Shown in pieces: positions 12,780 through 27,200 of a DNA stretch of 64,000 nucleotides; position 1 is the first letter of the stretch, and each line of letters opens with the position of its first letter. This DNA comes from Heliocidaris tuberculata (taxonomy: Eukaryota; Echinodermata; Echinoidea; Camarodonta; Echinometridae), in assembly GCA_025618425.1 (NCBI GenBank), contig CM046836.1:12197176-12261175 (forward strand). Reading direction: 5' to 3'. Below the pieces are notes generated by a model. That model worked only from the letters and a program-made list of their open reading frames with translations. It was not told the origin of the DNA and made no database searches. The translations under genes were made by a program, and so were the position numbers.

Positions 12780-15674
12780 TTTTAAGAAATATTCTAGGGT
12801 TATCACACTTTTGTATGCATTGGTTCAATAACCAATGAAATTGTATTTGATCACTGCCATGATATTGGGACTTTTTTTTTAAACCTTTTTTTTCTGGATT
12901 GGGTTCAAATAACTTGAGATATTATAGCTTCACATTAACATCTCTTTTGTTTTACGTTAAATGTGAAAACTTTACAACTCAAGAAGCTGGATCTTGTATT
13001 CGAAAAAAAAAACTGTTTTCATAACCTTGTCAAAATTTTGACCATAGACTTCAAGTATATAATTTTAAAATGTCTGTATCCTCATTAAAACAAATTTGCT
13101 ATTACTAAAGATGGCCTTCTATACTGGACAATAAATTGATCCCCAAAATAAAGGATATAGATTAATGTCTAGTTGACATGATGCAGCGTGTATATGGAGT
13201 GGAGAAAACCGAGCACTAACAATGTTACAGGGAAACTGTCACTGCCATAGACATGCATTGACTTTGATTACAGGTGCGCATATATCTCAGACCAGCACAA
13301 ACAAACCTTTCGGATGGCAAAAATTCTTCAGCTAGTTGCATAAATGATGTCTTAGACTTGATGAAAATCGTAAGAACACAGTAGAAAAGAATCAAGAATT
13401 CATCAAGAAAGAGCTGTGTGTGAGTGTGTATACATGAAAGAAGTTTTTCACACTGATCGTAAAAGCTTATAAGCATGTTCTCCAAGCCTTCTCATAGGTT
13501 ACGCTCTAAGAATCCATAATTGAGAATGCACTTCCTGCACTATGTTCTATTATGTATTTTTATTGTGAGGAGATGTTACTTTTGTTTATAAACTACTGCT
13601 CAGTATCATAGACATGTCATATCTTGAAGCACCTTCATCTGTGGAGTGGCAACGTAATCAAACAAAACTTGCTGATCTAGACGCAAGTAGGACACTTACA
13701 TTTCTTTTGTGCCTGTCATCTATGGCCATACTGAATACAATACAGTGCTATACATGTACCTCATTGAAGGACATTGACAAGCAATCTCAAGAAAAATTAC
13801 ACCCTACACACAAGAAATAAACTTGTGAGTAACTCCAGTGGTCTAAGAGCATGAAAGGAAGATTCCTGAACATGTATTGGATACTATACTTGAATAAGAT
13901 TCATCACTGGTATGACTTATTCCATCATCATCATGAAGTGGAAAGAAGCAAGCATTTACAATGTTCTGGGGAAATGATAACAGCCACTGATATGCACAGT
14001 CGTCAACATGAAGTATCGTGTATATGACGTTGGGAGAAGCATTTACAAATTATATGGAAATGGTCACAGCAATAGACACGCAATTTTGTTGATTAATTCA
14101 CAAAGTATCAAGAGCTAAAGCAATCTTGTGGTGCTTTCTCTGCTAAAGAGGTCACAAAGTGATTTGGGGGTCACAAGCAGTCCCACTGTCCAAACCACAT
14201 TGAAGTCTGTTTACAAGGTTACAATAGGCATGTCTGTGGACAGCGGTGTAAATGAATCATCTTATCTCTCAGAACCAATTCCAAATAGAGGAAGAACTAC
14301 ATGCAGTTCCATCAACATCTGCAGTAGCCTGTTCAGGTCTATCGGTTGGATGTAGCAGGGATGACAAATACCTGGGGGACCACAGCATCTTGCTAGAATC
14401 ATGTAGTTCGGAGACTTCAGATGAAGAATTAAATTGGCAATTTCACTCAAGTTTGGATCATGGGTAAACAAATTCTTGTAACGAAGCCTGAGTGCATCAA
14501 AATAATACACACGATTGGTCAGGGCACTAAGAGAAAAGGTGTCTGTCATGAGGCAAATGAAAGGAGGAAAGCAGGAAAACCAAGCAAGTGGCAATTTACC
14601 CCCAAAGAAGATTTACAGGACAAAGAAATACACTCGGGTACATGTACATGTAGGGAGCAATTTTACTATGTAGGGAGCAATTTTACTATGTAGGAGCAAT
14701 TTTTACTATGTAGGGAAATTGAGGAATGCTTGAAAAACCACAGCTCATCACTATGGAAATCATTTAATTGTCATTTGGTAGGACATTCACAAAATTTGTC
14801 TTTATCTACCTAGGTACTAATAATTTAAGTCACAATAGCTGGGAAAAGAATTCCAAGGAACATATGAAACTTTTTATACTGTTGGAGAGTTTCTCTGATC
14901 AGCATATCGATATCTAGAGGAAGAAAGAGAAACTTTGGTAATGACTTATAATAAATGCCCAACATACATGTAAATCAAATAGTCTAGATCATTTCATTTT
15001 GCCATCGTACCATACAGATGCTCTTAAGACCGACTATGCATATGCAAGGGGTGATACATATCAAAGGCACTATGGAGTGAGACAACAGAGTGATGAATGA
15101 AGTGAATGTAATGATATTATACATGTACAGTACTTCATAAGCAAATCACTTATAAAACAGAAAAAGAGTTGTAGAAAATAAAATATTTGTAGTAGGTAAA
15201 TTTGCATGGTTCCATCGTTTTGATCATCCCACAAAAGAAAAATATATCAATTATACTGCACAACAGTGGACATTATTAGTCTGTTTACTTTGCATATGAA
15301 CCAATTCTAAGGATATTGCATTCTACCCCTCAGAAAATAGTGGTGAGTCCAGTAATACATCAAATGTTAAACCTGTGCATATTCATGTGTAAACATCATT
15401 AAAAACACTGACATATGCACAAAGATACATAAAAATATTGGTATGCTCAGGGGTTAAGTTTCATATTCACAACTGAATTTAGAAATGTAACCAGAAAAGT
15501 AAATGAAAGAGATATAATGATTTGAAATAATGCCTCCAGCACCACTTTCTGTGGGCGGGGGCATAATAAAAGCGTATGGGAAAGGCACCTGACTGCTGTT
15601 CTCCATTGAATCATGATTTATTGCTGGCTTTGAGGCGAAGTGTCACATGTAAAGTCACATGACTCCTCAGGTGA
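12780..15674. other. Noncoding: convergent 3' region with degenerate tandem copies
   Basis: It contains the presumed 3' UTR after 12779 and, at the right end, that of OGFOD3 (minus-strand AATAAA at 15617-15622, about 53 bp past its stop). Segments near 13180-13260, 13925-13990 and 14000-14090 are divergent copies of one another (each has AACAATGTTACAGGGAAA-like, then CATAGACATGCA-like blocks). No supported gene. Confidence 0.45.
14638..14720 (+). repeat. Short tandem repeat, about 23 bp x 3.5
   Basis: The unit TATGTAGGGAGCAATTTTAC is repeated from 14651, with a one-base loss in the third copy and a truncated last copy. Confidence 0.85.
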
Positions 15675-18600
15675 CTAGCTTCCCATTTTAGGATATTGGA
15701 TGGCATGCTTCTTATCACAGGTGAAGGACACGGTGATGGCATATCGTGTTCCACTTGCAATCTTCTCTACGAAGTGTGTGTTTTCAGAGCCAGACGTGAA
15801 GAAAGACAAGCGACCTGGAAGAAAAATGAAACAAAAGGGTCGTACAACACATGCTACAGCGATAAGTCCTCTGGTCATTTTCTAACACCACTGTAAAAGT
15901 GGAAATTTTCACACGATTAATTTTTCGCGCTCGGCCGAGTAGGGTGAATTTCACATGTTTTTAATTTCGCTGATGCGCTAGGCCCATTGGCAAAAGAATA
16001 CATAAACAAAAATATTCACATGTTTTTATTTTCGTGCAAATTTCATGCTGCGCGAAATATTCCACATTTAAAGTAACCCTGGCCTGTTGCACAAAACTTG
16101 TGTTCGAACGCAACTCAGGAAAATCAAAAGCAACTTTATTTTCAGCCAATCAGAAGTGCGCATTAAGGACTTTCGTTCGATTTTTAGGAGTTGCGATTAA
16201 ACGCAAGTTTTGTGCAATGGGCCCCTGATCTCCTTACTTCAACCCTGGACCTTACACTACACCTGACCCTAACCTTAAAGATAAAGCTGAGTTCTGGTCA
16301 TGCGATTACATTGTGGAAGAAACTGTCTCAAAGCATTTGGGAAAGGGTGATCTTATCTACATCAGAATTGATGTATACTGTGAGGCTTTCGAATCGTCAA
16401 AATTATCTTTAAAAATTGACCCAATCTCACTGAAAAACACATGCACAGCACACAGAATGGGGTATATGGGACTGCACACAAATGTGGCATGAATGTTCGG
16501 CCTAAACACTATTTCTATGTCATATTTCAAATATGAGGGCATTTGAAAACAATCCTTTTCAGGGGACATACATGTATTTACTATGATGTTCTTTCAAACT
16601 GACATGAGAAGAATGAGAAAGCTCACAAATTATTTTTTACATTTCCCAGAACTCAACCTGCTCTTTAAACCTAACCTAAAACCCTAACCCTGAACCTTTG
16701 ACAAAACAAAGAGGGAGCAAGTATCGGATCTCCAGCAAAAGTACAAATTTCTGGTTCAGCTCTCTTCCATCTAACTTAACCCCTTCTGCGCTACAATATT
16801 TTTGAATTGTCAAATATGAACTTATGAGAGTTCAAACTTTAACTATAATGCTTTCATTTTTTCAACTGAGTATGGAACATGGGAATAAACTTCCCAGTGA
16901 AGGTACCTGCTTCTGTTTCAGGAAGAAAAACATGGGCATTCTTTGAAAGAACACATTGTTCCAACACTCAATTTCTAGAGATCTGCCACCCATGGCATGG
17001 AAGGGGTTAATCACATTGACATTTATTAGGTAAATGCTTCCAAAGTCTGAATAACACATTGTCCCCTATCTTTGCAGCTTATGACGAAGTTTGGAAATGC
17101 GTGAAATTGTGCTGTGGCTCACTCTCTTTGCGAAAGACCCTTGCCTATCATTGTGTATATTATGAAGTTTTTGCACATTGTTCAATGCCCAAAATTAGGC
17201 AAGAAAATTCGTGCAAAAAGTTTTCATGTATCTCACAAACATGTTTATCATGTATCTGACTGAATAGTGTTGACAGCCTCACCTAATTTAGGTTCTACTG
17301 TTGAATTTGCTTTATCGTCAATGAACACAAAGCGCCCTCCTTCAAAATCTGTCCCGTAGTCTGTAAGGTAAAGTAGCGACGTGTAGTCAAACGTCTCATA
17401 GGTTTTCTGTTGAGAAAGAGAGTAGAGAGGCACTAACCTTGTCAGTATTGTAAACAAGAATGTCTTGTATAAAGGCAATAGTAATTTGGGTCATACATGT
17501 ATGTAGTTTTCAGGCATTTGGAGAAATAAACTGCCATGAATATGGCTAAGACAACAGTGGCCAACTTATAAATGAGTACTTAAAGGGCAATCCAACCTTG
17601 GCAATAAGATGATTTGTGTGAAAGCAGAAAATTAAGAAAAACAGGATGGTGAAAGTTTGGAAGAAATTGGACCAGGACTAAGAAAGTTATTGATGTTTGA
17701 AAAATGAGATCACTACATCTATGCAAATCTCAAATTGGCAATTTGGTGAGTCAATTGTGACATTTTTGTGGGCAACTCTCCCATTTGTCATACACAAAAA
17801 TATCATTAATTTGAGATTTTCTTCGAGGCGCTTTTACCCTCGGGGCAGTACTCAAAATATCTTAGAGATAGCATACTGCTATAGGTCCTCATGAACGAAA
17901 AGATCCTACCGAGTAATGCATTTTGGAAAAAGGTGACATTTTAGTCATTTTGTGTGTTGGAGTGAATGGGGGAGTTGTCCACAGCTACATCACAGTGACA
18001 TTACCTATTCGGCCAATTTGAAATTCCCATATGCATAGTGATTACAACTTTCAAAAATTCATAGCTTTCTTATTGCTTGTCCGATTTCGTTCAAACTTTC
18101 ACCAATCTTCTATGATTTTTCCTCTTTCTTTCAAAGCAACTTGCTATTAGGTTGGATTTCCCTTTAATAGTTTAATTTTAAAGTTGTAAATTATCTCGAC
18201 TAAGATTCAAAGTGTCAGAGCGCTTCAAAGGTGATTTTTCTTCATGGGACATCGCCTATATATTTCTTCGACATGGGAACAAAGTCAGAGAACTTGGGAA
18301 TATCGTACCCCCTCATTTAGAAAATCCTGAATCCGCCCCTGACTGGTACTCACCTTATCAACATGAGGATGCCAGTACTCATCATGGAGAGTCTTGGCTT
18401 TCTTGTTGTTCATCCTTGAGAAGAATGTAGGATGGGTCAGGTAGAGCTTTTGGGGTGGGATGTGGAACCTTGAAGAAATAGCAACTTTGATCTTATCAGC
18501 TACTTTCCTGTATAGAAGTGAGAAAGAGTAGCTTCCATTGTTTGGTGTACTCATATCGTAATCATCATGTCATCACTTACTAACTTACTTACTTGCAAAT

Positions 18601-21206
18601 CATAATAAACATCTCTATTTGGAAGGACCCTCCTTATGATGCTGCCAAAAAACATGCTTTCATTATTCCTCCTTCTCAACGGATAGAGGTGCAATAGTCC
18701 AGTGGTTTAATCACTCGACTGGGAATGCAGAGGTCACGGGTTTCAGCCTCAACAAGCACAAATGTTCTTTATGCTGTGTTCCTCTTGACATATACCACCA
18801 GTGGCTGAGATGTGTTATGCAATTCTATTCATCAGGGGGGGGGGGGGAATGACCTATTGTTATGTCCCCCCTCCTGATGGAAAGAATTTCCTGCATATTT
18901 CCACCTATGTATACCACCAATGTAATACCTTTCAAGAACATTTCAAAACAATTTTGTTTTCAAGATCTCTGGTTTGATACAAAGAAAGAGCCATCAAATA
19001 AGATCCAACCCTCTTGATCATTCAGAGTAATCTCAGACCCTCACTCAAAGGTACAAAAGGATATAATCCATGTTGGATTATTCATGCCAGCAATCTCCAT
19101 CTTCAATTCCAAGGAATATAAAAAGGAGAAAGCTACAGATTTCAACCTACGTGTGACGGGGGATAAACTATTCCATTGTTGATGGTAATTTCAAGCCCAC
19201 CGCACACTGTAGGATCGACTGTGATCCGATTTTGGAAATAAATCGCAATAGCAAAAATTAAGGGCATTTTAACAAATAAAATCGACCTGGGCCCTGTTTC
19301 ATAAAACATGTTATCAATAACAAGTTATGATAGTTGTTATAAGCTACTGAAATCCTTGATTCTGATTGGCTTAGAACAAATTTGTCATAGATCTGTAGCA
19401 GTTGTTATTGATAATAAGTTTTATGAAACAGGGCCCTGATTCGTGTTCTGAACAATAATATGAATACTAAATATAGGATTTTGGTGCAATGCCAGCCTAG
19501 TACTGCGATATAAGAGCCAAATCAGTTTCAAATCGTAAACAAATGTAACACTGCTCTGACGTCACTACGTCTTGGAGCCTATTTGGCCTTTCCTCCGACT
19601 AGAAAGCTCGCAGTAGGCCATATTTTCCATTTTACTATCTATATGACTATTCAGAACCTCAATCAAATTTTTTTTATGTCTTTAAAGGTTTATTTCAAAT
19701 GTTATTACATTTTCTTCCGAAACCCGATCGCCAACCGATCATATCGTATGCGGTGGGCTTTACAGGATTATCTCCTGCTGTCGAGTCTAAAGGGTGCCTG
19801 ACTGCGAGGCATTGTTGATTTTTATGACCAATCAATTAAAAATTGTTTCATTGTTCTTTATGCAGGAAAAAGAGGAAGAATTTAGCCATTTAAAGGAATC
19901 TTCAACTAGAACATTGTTTAATTGGATCAGAAGTATGTTGATACAACTATTCAGGGCTCTTGATTTTTCAATTTCACATGCACATGTATACAAGGACCTG
20001 AATATGCATAAAGTTGAAGATATAATATGGGCCTTGTTTTAGAGCATGTTCAGGTTTCTTGCAACTATCTAAAGCCTATGACTGACTTGTCAGAGACCCT
20101 TTATGTATGTTACCATGCTGGCCAGAAGGGCTGGTCACATTTGTCGGATAACAGTAACGATAATGAGATTTTCAATTAAAGGTACACACTACCATATGGC
20201 GTGTATGTGTGAGTATGCTTGTGGATGTTAATAGCAGGGCAGCTCTAGGGTGTACCTTTAACAAAAAATCTTGTTATCGTTATCGTTATTGGACAAATAT
20301 GACCAGCCCTTAACCCTTTCGAGACAATTGACCACATTTTGTGGTTTGGCTCAATAACTTTTGATTTAGAGCCTTAAAAACAAGTGAATGAGTAAATTAC
20401 GCAATGCGTAATAAATTTCCCCGCCGGAAGTGCAGATCTGTGGAAATTAACTAGCCTGAACCTTAAAACTTCAGTGAAAAACTTTAGTGAATAAAATAAT
20501 AATGTTACTGCATGCAAAAGAAGAGAATACCAACAATGCATGTATACAACTGAAATATAAAACATGAAAACATTATGAACCTTCAGCCATTTTGAATAAA
20601 TTTGCATAAATTTGCATGAATAATGAATTTCAAAATTCTGTGTAGAAGTTTGGAAGCCCCCACCCAGCCCTATCAGATAAAACAATCGGAATCAAAATCC
20701 GATGTGAAATAGAGGAGAAGTATCATTTTTTCGTCAATTTTGAATAAATTTGCATAAATTTGCATAATTAATGAATTTCAAAATTCTGTGTAGAAGTTTG
20801 GAAGCCCCCACCCAGCCCTATCAGATAAAACAATCGGAGTCAAAATCCGATGTGAAATAGAGGAGAAGTAGCATTTTTCGTCAATTTTGAATAAATTTGC
20901 ATAAATTTGCATAATTAATGAATTTCAAAATTCTGTGTAGAAGTTTGATAGCCCCCACCCAGCCCAATCAGATAAAACAATCGGAATCAAAATCCGATGT
21001 GAAATAGAGGAGAAGTAGCATTTTTCGTCAATTTTGAATAAATTTGCATAAATTTGCATAATTAATGAATTTCAAAATTCTGTGTAGAATTTTGGAAGCC
21101 CCCACCCAGCCCTATCAGATAAAACAATCAGAATCAAAATCGGCCAAGAAATGACGGAGAAGTAGCATTTTCTAACATTTGAGCACACACGGACAGACGG
21201 ACGGAC

Positions 21207-21245
<39 letters not shown>

Positions 21246-24200
21246 CGAACGGAGCCCGTTTCATAGTCCCCTCGCGAACTTCGTTCGGCGGGGACAATTA
21301 TACCAGATGCATGAGTGGAAAGAGCAAAAATTTCTGCACATACTGTGTCCATTTTTGTTGCATGATCATATTGTGTTCGATGCCAGGAATTTTAAAAAGG
21401 AGAATAAGCTTGAACATCCTTAAATTGGCAACACATTGAGAGGTTCAAAATCATTGTTTTTTGTCCAAATTGGCAACTTTTTCAACTTTTCGACAAAGTT
21501 CCTAATCATGTATATTATTTTAAGACATTACATCTTACTAGAACCACGTAGCACTAAAAGAAAAATATTATTGTTGCCAATTCGCAGAACAAAATGTGAT
21601 CAATTGAGCTCTTAAATAATTCCTGTCCTGAAAGGGTTAAGTGGCATTTCTATCATTAAGGACCATTATAATGATTTAATCTCAAAGAAATTATGATAGT
21701 TCCAATTTTGTAATCCTACCTGTAAAGTCGTATATCCTCTGAACTAAATACACTTCCCAGGTTCTTGTGCTCAATGTATCTGTACAGAGAGAGAGAGAGA
21801 GAGAGAGAGAAACAAAAGGAGAGAGATGTGCTCACGCAGGTTAGTACTGAATACAAAGAAAGTTTATTTCCATTTGTAGGAACTCATCTGAATAAGAGAG
21901 CGAGCAAATTAAAAATTTGGTGAAAATGTCCCTCATATAGACTTAATAAATAAATTTATTTTGAGATTTGGGTTGCAAATGGAACATTATAACTTAGCTT
22001 ACTGTCTTAATATGTAGAAAAGTGTCTCATCTTGCTCTACATTATCATGTATGTACTTCAAGTAATATCAGCAAGTACACAATACTGTAAACGTGGAATA
22101 CTTTGTGGTATGGAAATTTTTACGCAATTCGCACGGCATGAAATTTGCGCAAAAATAAAAACACACAAATATTTTTGTTTATGTATTCTTTAGCCCATGT
22201 GTCTAGCACGTGGGTGAAATTAAAAACACATGAAATTCACCTTTCTTGGCCAAGCGTGAAAAATTAATCTCGAGAAAATTTCAACTTTTACAGTATGATA
22301 ACCAAACACACCCACACTCGACTTACTGATAAATGTTGATGAAAGAATCTCCTTTCGATAGAGCACCAGAATGAAGGTCCAGGATAGATGCCTAGCAAAA
22401 GAAGGAAAATATGTATCAATAACATGGGCACTCATAAACAATCAAAAAGAACCATTTCATCCTATGATTCCCTACTTGAACTTTCTTTTTCTAATTTGAT
22501 ACGGATTATGCACGTACATTCAAGAGGAGGGCACTTTTGTTCAAAGAAGAATGATAGGTTTGTGGATGCGGGCTAACTCGGCACTAGGGCGAACTCGGCC
22601 TTGGCGGAAAATCGCCGCGGTGTGAGCCCAGAGAGTTAAAGTGATCGCAAACACTTGCGTTGAATTTCGCATTTAATTACACATTTTAAAACACTTAAAT
22701 TCAAATTATTTGATATCAATGTGTAAAATGATTAGCAAAGAAGTAATGTGGACAATTTCAAGAAGTAAAATTATGCAAAACATGAAATTTAAGGCTAAAA
22801 AAGTGTACGGTGCGTAGCGTGGACTTCAACTCTTGAAACATGGTCACCGCGCAGTGCCGAGTTCGCCCTAGTGCCGAGTTAGCCCGACCCCAGGTTTGTC
22901 AATTTATTATTTTACGTTATTTTTTAGCATACATAATTCCTTTAAAACTAAATGGCAGCTACATGTACAGAAACACACTTTTATCTATATACAAAACGAA
23001 AACAATTGTCATGATAAATACATTGTTATAAATCTTCCACTTACCCCTCCATTTGACCCTCCATATGATAATCCTTTCTTGGCCACTCTACCAGGTAAAT
23101 CAAGATTTAGAGACAAGATAAGAGTATGAAAGATAGTCATACATGTAGAAGGATGAGTTCTGGGAAAGGTGAAAAATAATTTGTGAGCTTTCTCATTCCT
23201 TTTATGTCAGTTTGGAAGAACATCATAGTAGACATGTCCCCTGAAAAGGAATGCTCCTCAAATGCCCTCATATTCGAAATATGACGAGAAACAGCTGAAG
23301 TGTTTGGGCAGATCATTTATGCCAAATGTGAGTGCAGTCCCATATACCTATTTTTGTGTGCAGTGCCTGTGCTTTTCAATGAGACTGGGTCATTTTTATC
23401 ATTATTTTGGGTTTCCAAAACCTCACAGTATACACCAATTCTTATGTAGATATGACCAAACTTCCCCAATTTCTTTGAGACAGTTTCTTTCACAATGTAA
23501 TCCATGACCAGAACTCAACTTTATCTTTAAGAGAAAGAACGATGCAGAAGGTGACAGAGAAAGAGTGAGATGGATTGAACAACTAGATGAAATTACTAGG
23601 GTAAATAAGGTGCTTAAAATTAAATCATTATTAATGAACAGATCTAAATACATCTTCAGACTCTTGTGGTACATTCTTAGCAAATTTGAACAAAATACAG
23701 TTAGACTAAAATGTCAAAATTTAGCTGCATGCTGTGAATTGTAAATCTCTATCAAATGTGAAATAATATTAGTAATATGTGAATCGAGTACCATTTCCAT
23801 TATGAAAATCAGGGCAACTCATGGAAAAATCCTGATGACAATACCAAATAAAGTAACCCCCCCCAAAAAAAAATCGATAAAATCAGGTTTAAATATAAAT
23901 TCCAGATGTTATACTTACTCTACAAGCTGTATGGCTTCTTTCTCTGAAACAATAGAGTCCATTACACCACGGCCACATAACTTGGGTGCACATTCTGAAC
24001 AGAGAAATGAAATAGAAAAATAACAAATACTACATCTTATCTTCATGAATATTGGTTGACATTTTCTGGTTCAGATAGTCCAAGTTTTACACAATGGCTT
24101 TATATACTTCTACCTTTTTACTTACTGATATCTCCTGGCCTCTCCCCTCTACCCCATGTGACTCATAAATATTTTTTCACCTCTCAACATTTACGATTAT

Positions 24201-27200
24201 TCAAGTTCTACAAAGTTTCAAGTGAATATGCATGCCTCTTTGTAAATACTTGGTAATACTTTCATTGAATGAAACCTTTTGGTCTTAATCAAATCTAATC
24301 AGAAACAATTCTTTCATATTTTAGCTTGCAAAATGTAAGGAAATCTGTATCACATTTCAATGAATATTGTAATAACTGAGGCAATATCATTCATATAAAG
24401 AGCAACTACCTGAAAGACCATTTCTTTTTCTCTCTTTTAAAGGGAAAGTTCACCCCGAAGATTACTTGAGTTTAAAAAATGCAGAAAAAATAGAGAAAAA
24501 TATTTGCGAAAGTTTGGACAAAATCCGTTAAAGAATAACGGAGTTATGGACTTTTGAAGTTTTGATTTTGTGACGTCACATGCGAGCAGCTCCTCCATTA
24601 TGTAATGTGATAAATATTCCATAAAACACAGTTTTCTCAGAAAATTTAGAATATTTTCGTCTGTGCATTTGATATATTGTCAGAAATGTTATTCAATACT
24701 AGATTCTGAAAAGAAACAATATTAATTTATCGTGGAACGTAAAAAAAAATGCGAATATATGGAATATTTATTACATGACCAATGGGCAGCTGCTCGCATG
24801 CGACGTCACGAATCCAAAACTTTAAATACTCATAACTCTTTTATTATTTGACCGATTTTCATCAAACCTTCGCCAATATTTTTCTTTATTTTTTCTGCAT
24901 TTTTTAAACTCAAGTAATCTTCAGGGTGAACTTCCCCTTTAATCCCTTGAACATTATTTCCTATGTATCAACAGCACCTGTACATAGGTAAAGATGACTA
25001 GAGTATAAAACTACTTTTCCTATTTAGCTTAAAGGGAAATCCAACCTTAATGGCAAGTTGCTCCGAAAGAAAGAGGACAAATCAGAGAAGCAGATTGGTA
25101 AAAATTTGAATGAAATTAGACAAGCAATAAGAAAGTTATAAACTTTCGAAGTTGTAATCACTATACATGGGAATTTCAAATTGGCTGAATGGGTAATGTC
25201 ACTGTGATGTAGTTGCGGACAGCTCCCCTATTTGCTCCAACACACAAAATGACTAAAATGTCCCTTTTTTTTTCAAAATGTACTACACAATAGGATCTTT
25301 TTCTTTCATGAGGACCTATAAAAATATGCTACCCCCAATATATTTTGAGACTGCCCCGAGGGTTAAAGGCGCTTCGGAGAAAAACTCAAATTAATGATAT
25401 TTTTGTGTACGACAAACAGGGCCCCGTTGCATAAAACTTACCATTAACAGTAGCTTTGCCATCAATGGTAACTCCCATGGAAACCTCGATTTTGATTGGC
25501 TTTTGAGTCATGTTATTATGGTAGTTACCACTGATAGCAGAGTTACCATTAATGGTAAGTTTTATGCAACGGGACCCAGGAGAGTTGTCCACAAGTATGT
25601 CACAATCGACTCACTAAATTGCCAAATTGAGATTCCCATAGATGTAGTGATCTCATTTTTCAAACATCCATAACTTTCTTATTCCTTGTCCGATTTCTTT
25701 CAAGCTGTCACCACCCTGTTTTTCTTATTTTTCTGCTTTCACACAAATCATCTTATTACCCAGGTTGGATTGCCCTTTAAATGATCTTTATATACAGCTT
25801 TCTATGGCCTTTAGAAAAGACAAGCCATTCACCTGGAAACTTTGCCCTGTCTGCCTCAAAGTCCTCTGAACATTTGACATAAACAAACTTTGCAGGGAGG
25901 GTCTCTGTCTGTCTGGCAAACGGTTTCAGGACACCGTCTCCTTGGCCAAAGTAGAGATGGGCACCCACCAGGAGCGCTCCAATGGTAGAGAGCCTGATTA
26001 TGATCCTCCGACCCGTTGACCTGTACTTGGTTGAGGGATCGTGCCTACATAGTGACACAAATGGATGATGAAGCAGTGTTAAATACACATGTACTTGCTT
26101 CAAGTGAAAATGACTAAATTGTGTATAAATCCATCTTGAATTGCTTGAAAGAAATTAGATAGCTCAGGAAAATTATTTAATAGGTAGCAGATCTACATGT
26201 ACAGTGTAGCTAGGTACAAAAACCTTTTGTCTCACTTTCTTTCTTTTTTTCATTAGTAACCTGGATCTTGATCTAAATGTAGCCAATGCCCAATCAATGG
26301 GCAATGCATACATGTAGACTCCTATACAGGAATACAATCAATCTCGCTTAAGTCAACGTTGCATGTATCGAATAGTCATTTAGATCGATAAAAATCTGTC
26401 CAACCAATATCCTCACTATTCTTGGAGAAAATGTCCCTGAATTCAATTTCATTTTTTTTTTTCAACTCTTACTATTACTTAATACTACATGTATGCTACA
26501 AATTCAAGGTTTCAGAGTTGAAAATGAAATTTTGAATAATTATTTTCCTCTTATATATGAATGATCTAGAATGGATCATAGCACGCTAATACACACAAAA
26601 CCCACTCATAGCAGCATTACTATACTTCGTGTGTATACTTTTGGAGGGTCATACACCTCAACACTTTCAAACACCACTGCACAAAAGTCACCAATATTCA
26701 CTCAAAATCCGGCATTTAATTTACAAATACCAACACCAACATATCCATGAAATACAATAAATTCAATTCACCGATATTGGAAAAGATAATTCCAAAAATG
26801 AAATCCGTAATTTACTGTCAGTTCTAGCAAAACAGGGTATCGCAAGTCATTGTGTACATTTCCTGATCGACGTGCGTGCGCGATACCCAGTTTCTTTGTG
26901 GACAAGATTTTATTGGCCTAGTTTAGTCTAAAACATCTGCTGAATGAAAACAACATGCAATGGCGAAAAAAATCGACGGGGATTTCTTCGGTTCTGAACA
27001 TGATTTTGACTTTGATTTTTGCTGGAAATAACAGAAGTTCTTCCTAACAGCCATTTAAGGTAAGAGTGAGATTTTTAAGAGCTAAATTTGAAAGGAAGTA
27101 TTCAAAATATATATCTTATTCCCCCCCCCCCCCATACGTTTAGTACATGCGATAGAAAATACCGTAGTATTTTGGCATATTTGTTCTTAGTGGTCAACGA

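Noticed and set aside
14128..14693. Several 71-110-codon frames on both strands
   Set aside because: No splice signals, motifs or conservation clues; within a region of degenerate repeats.
20591..21180. Direct repeats that might suggest a CRISPR-like array
   Set aside because: Units are contiguous 147-bp repeats without spacers in a eukaryotic intron; an ordinary minisatellite.
26960..27062. Small plus-strand ORF ([10 protein letters not shown]...) followed by a GTAAGAG donor-like site
   Set aside because: Stops after 23 codons, no partner exon, and lies inside OGFOD3 intron 1; I first considered it as a TXN2 5' exon but the divergent region near 37000 is a better place.
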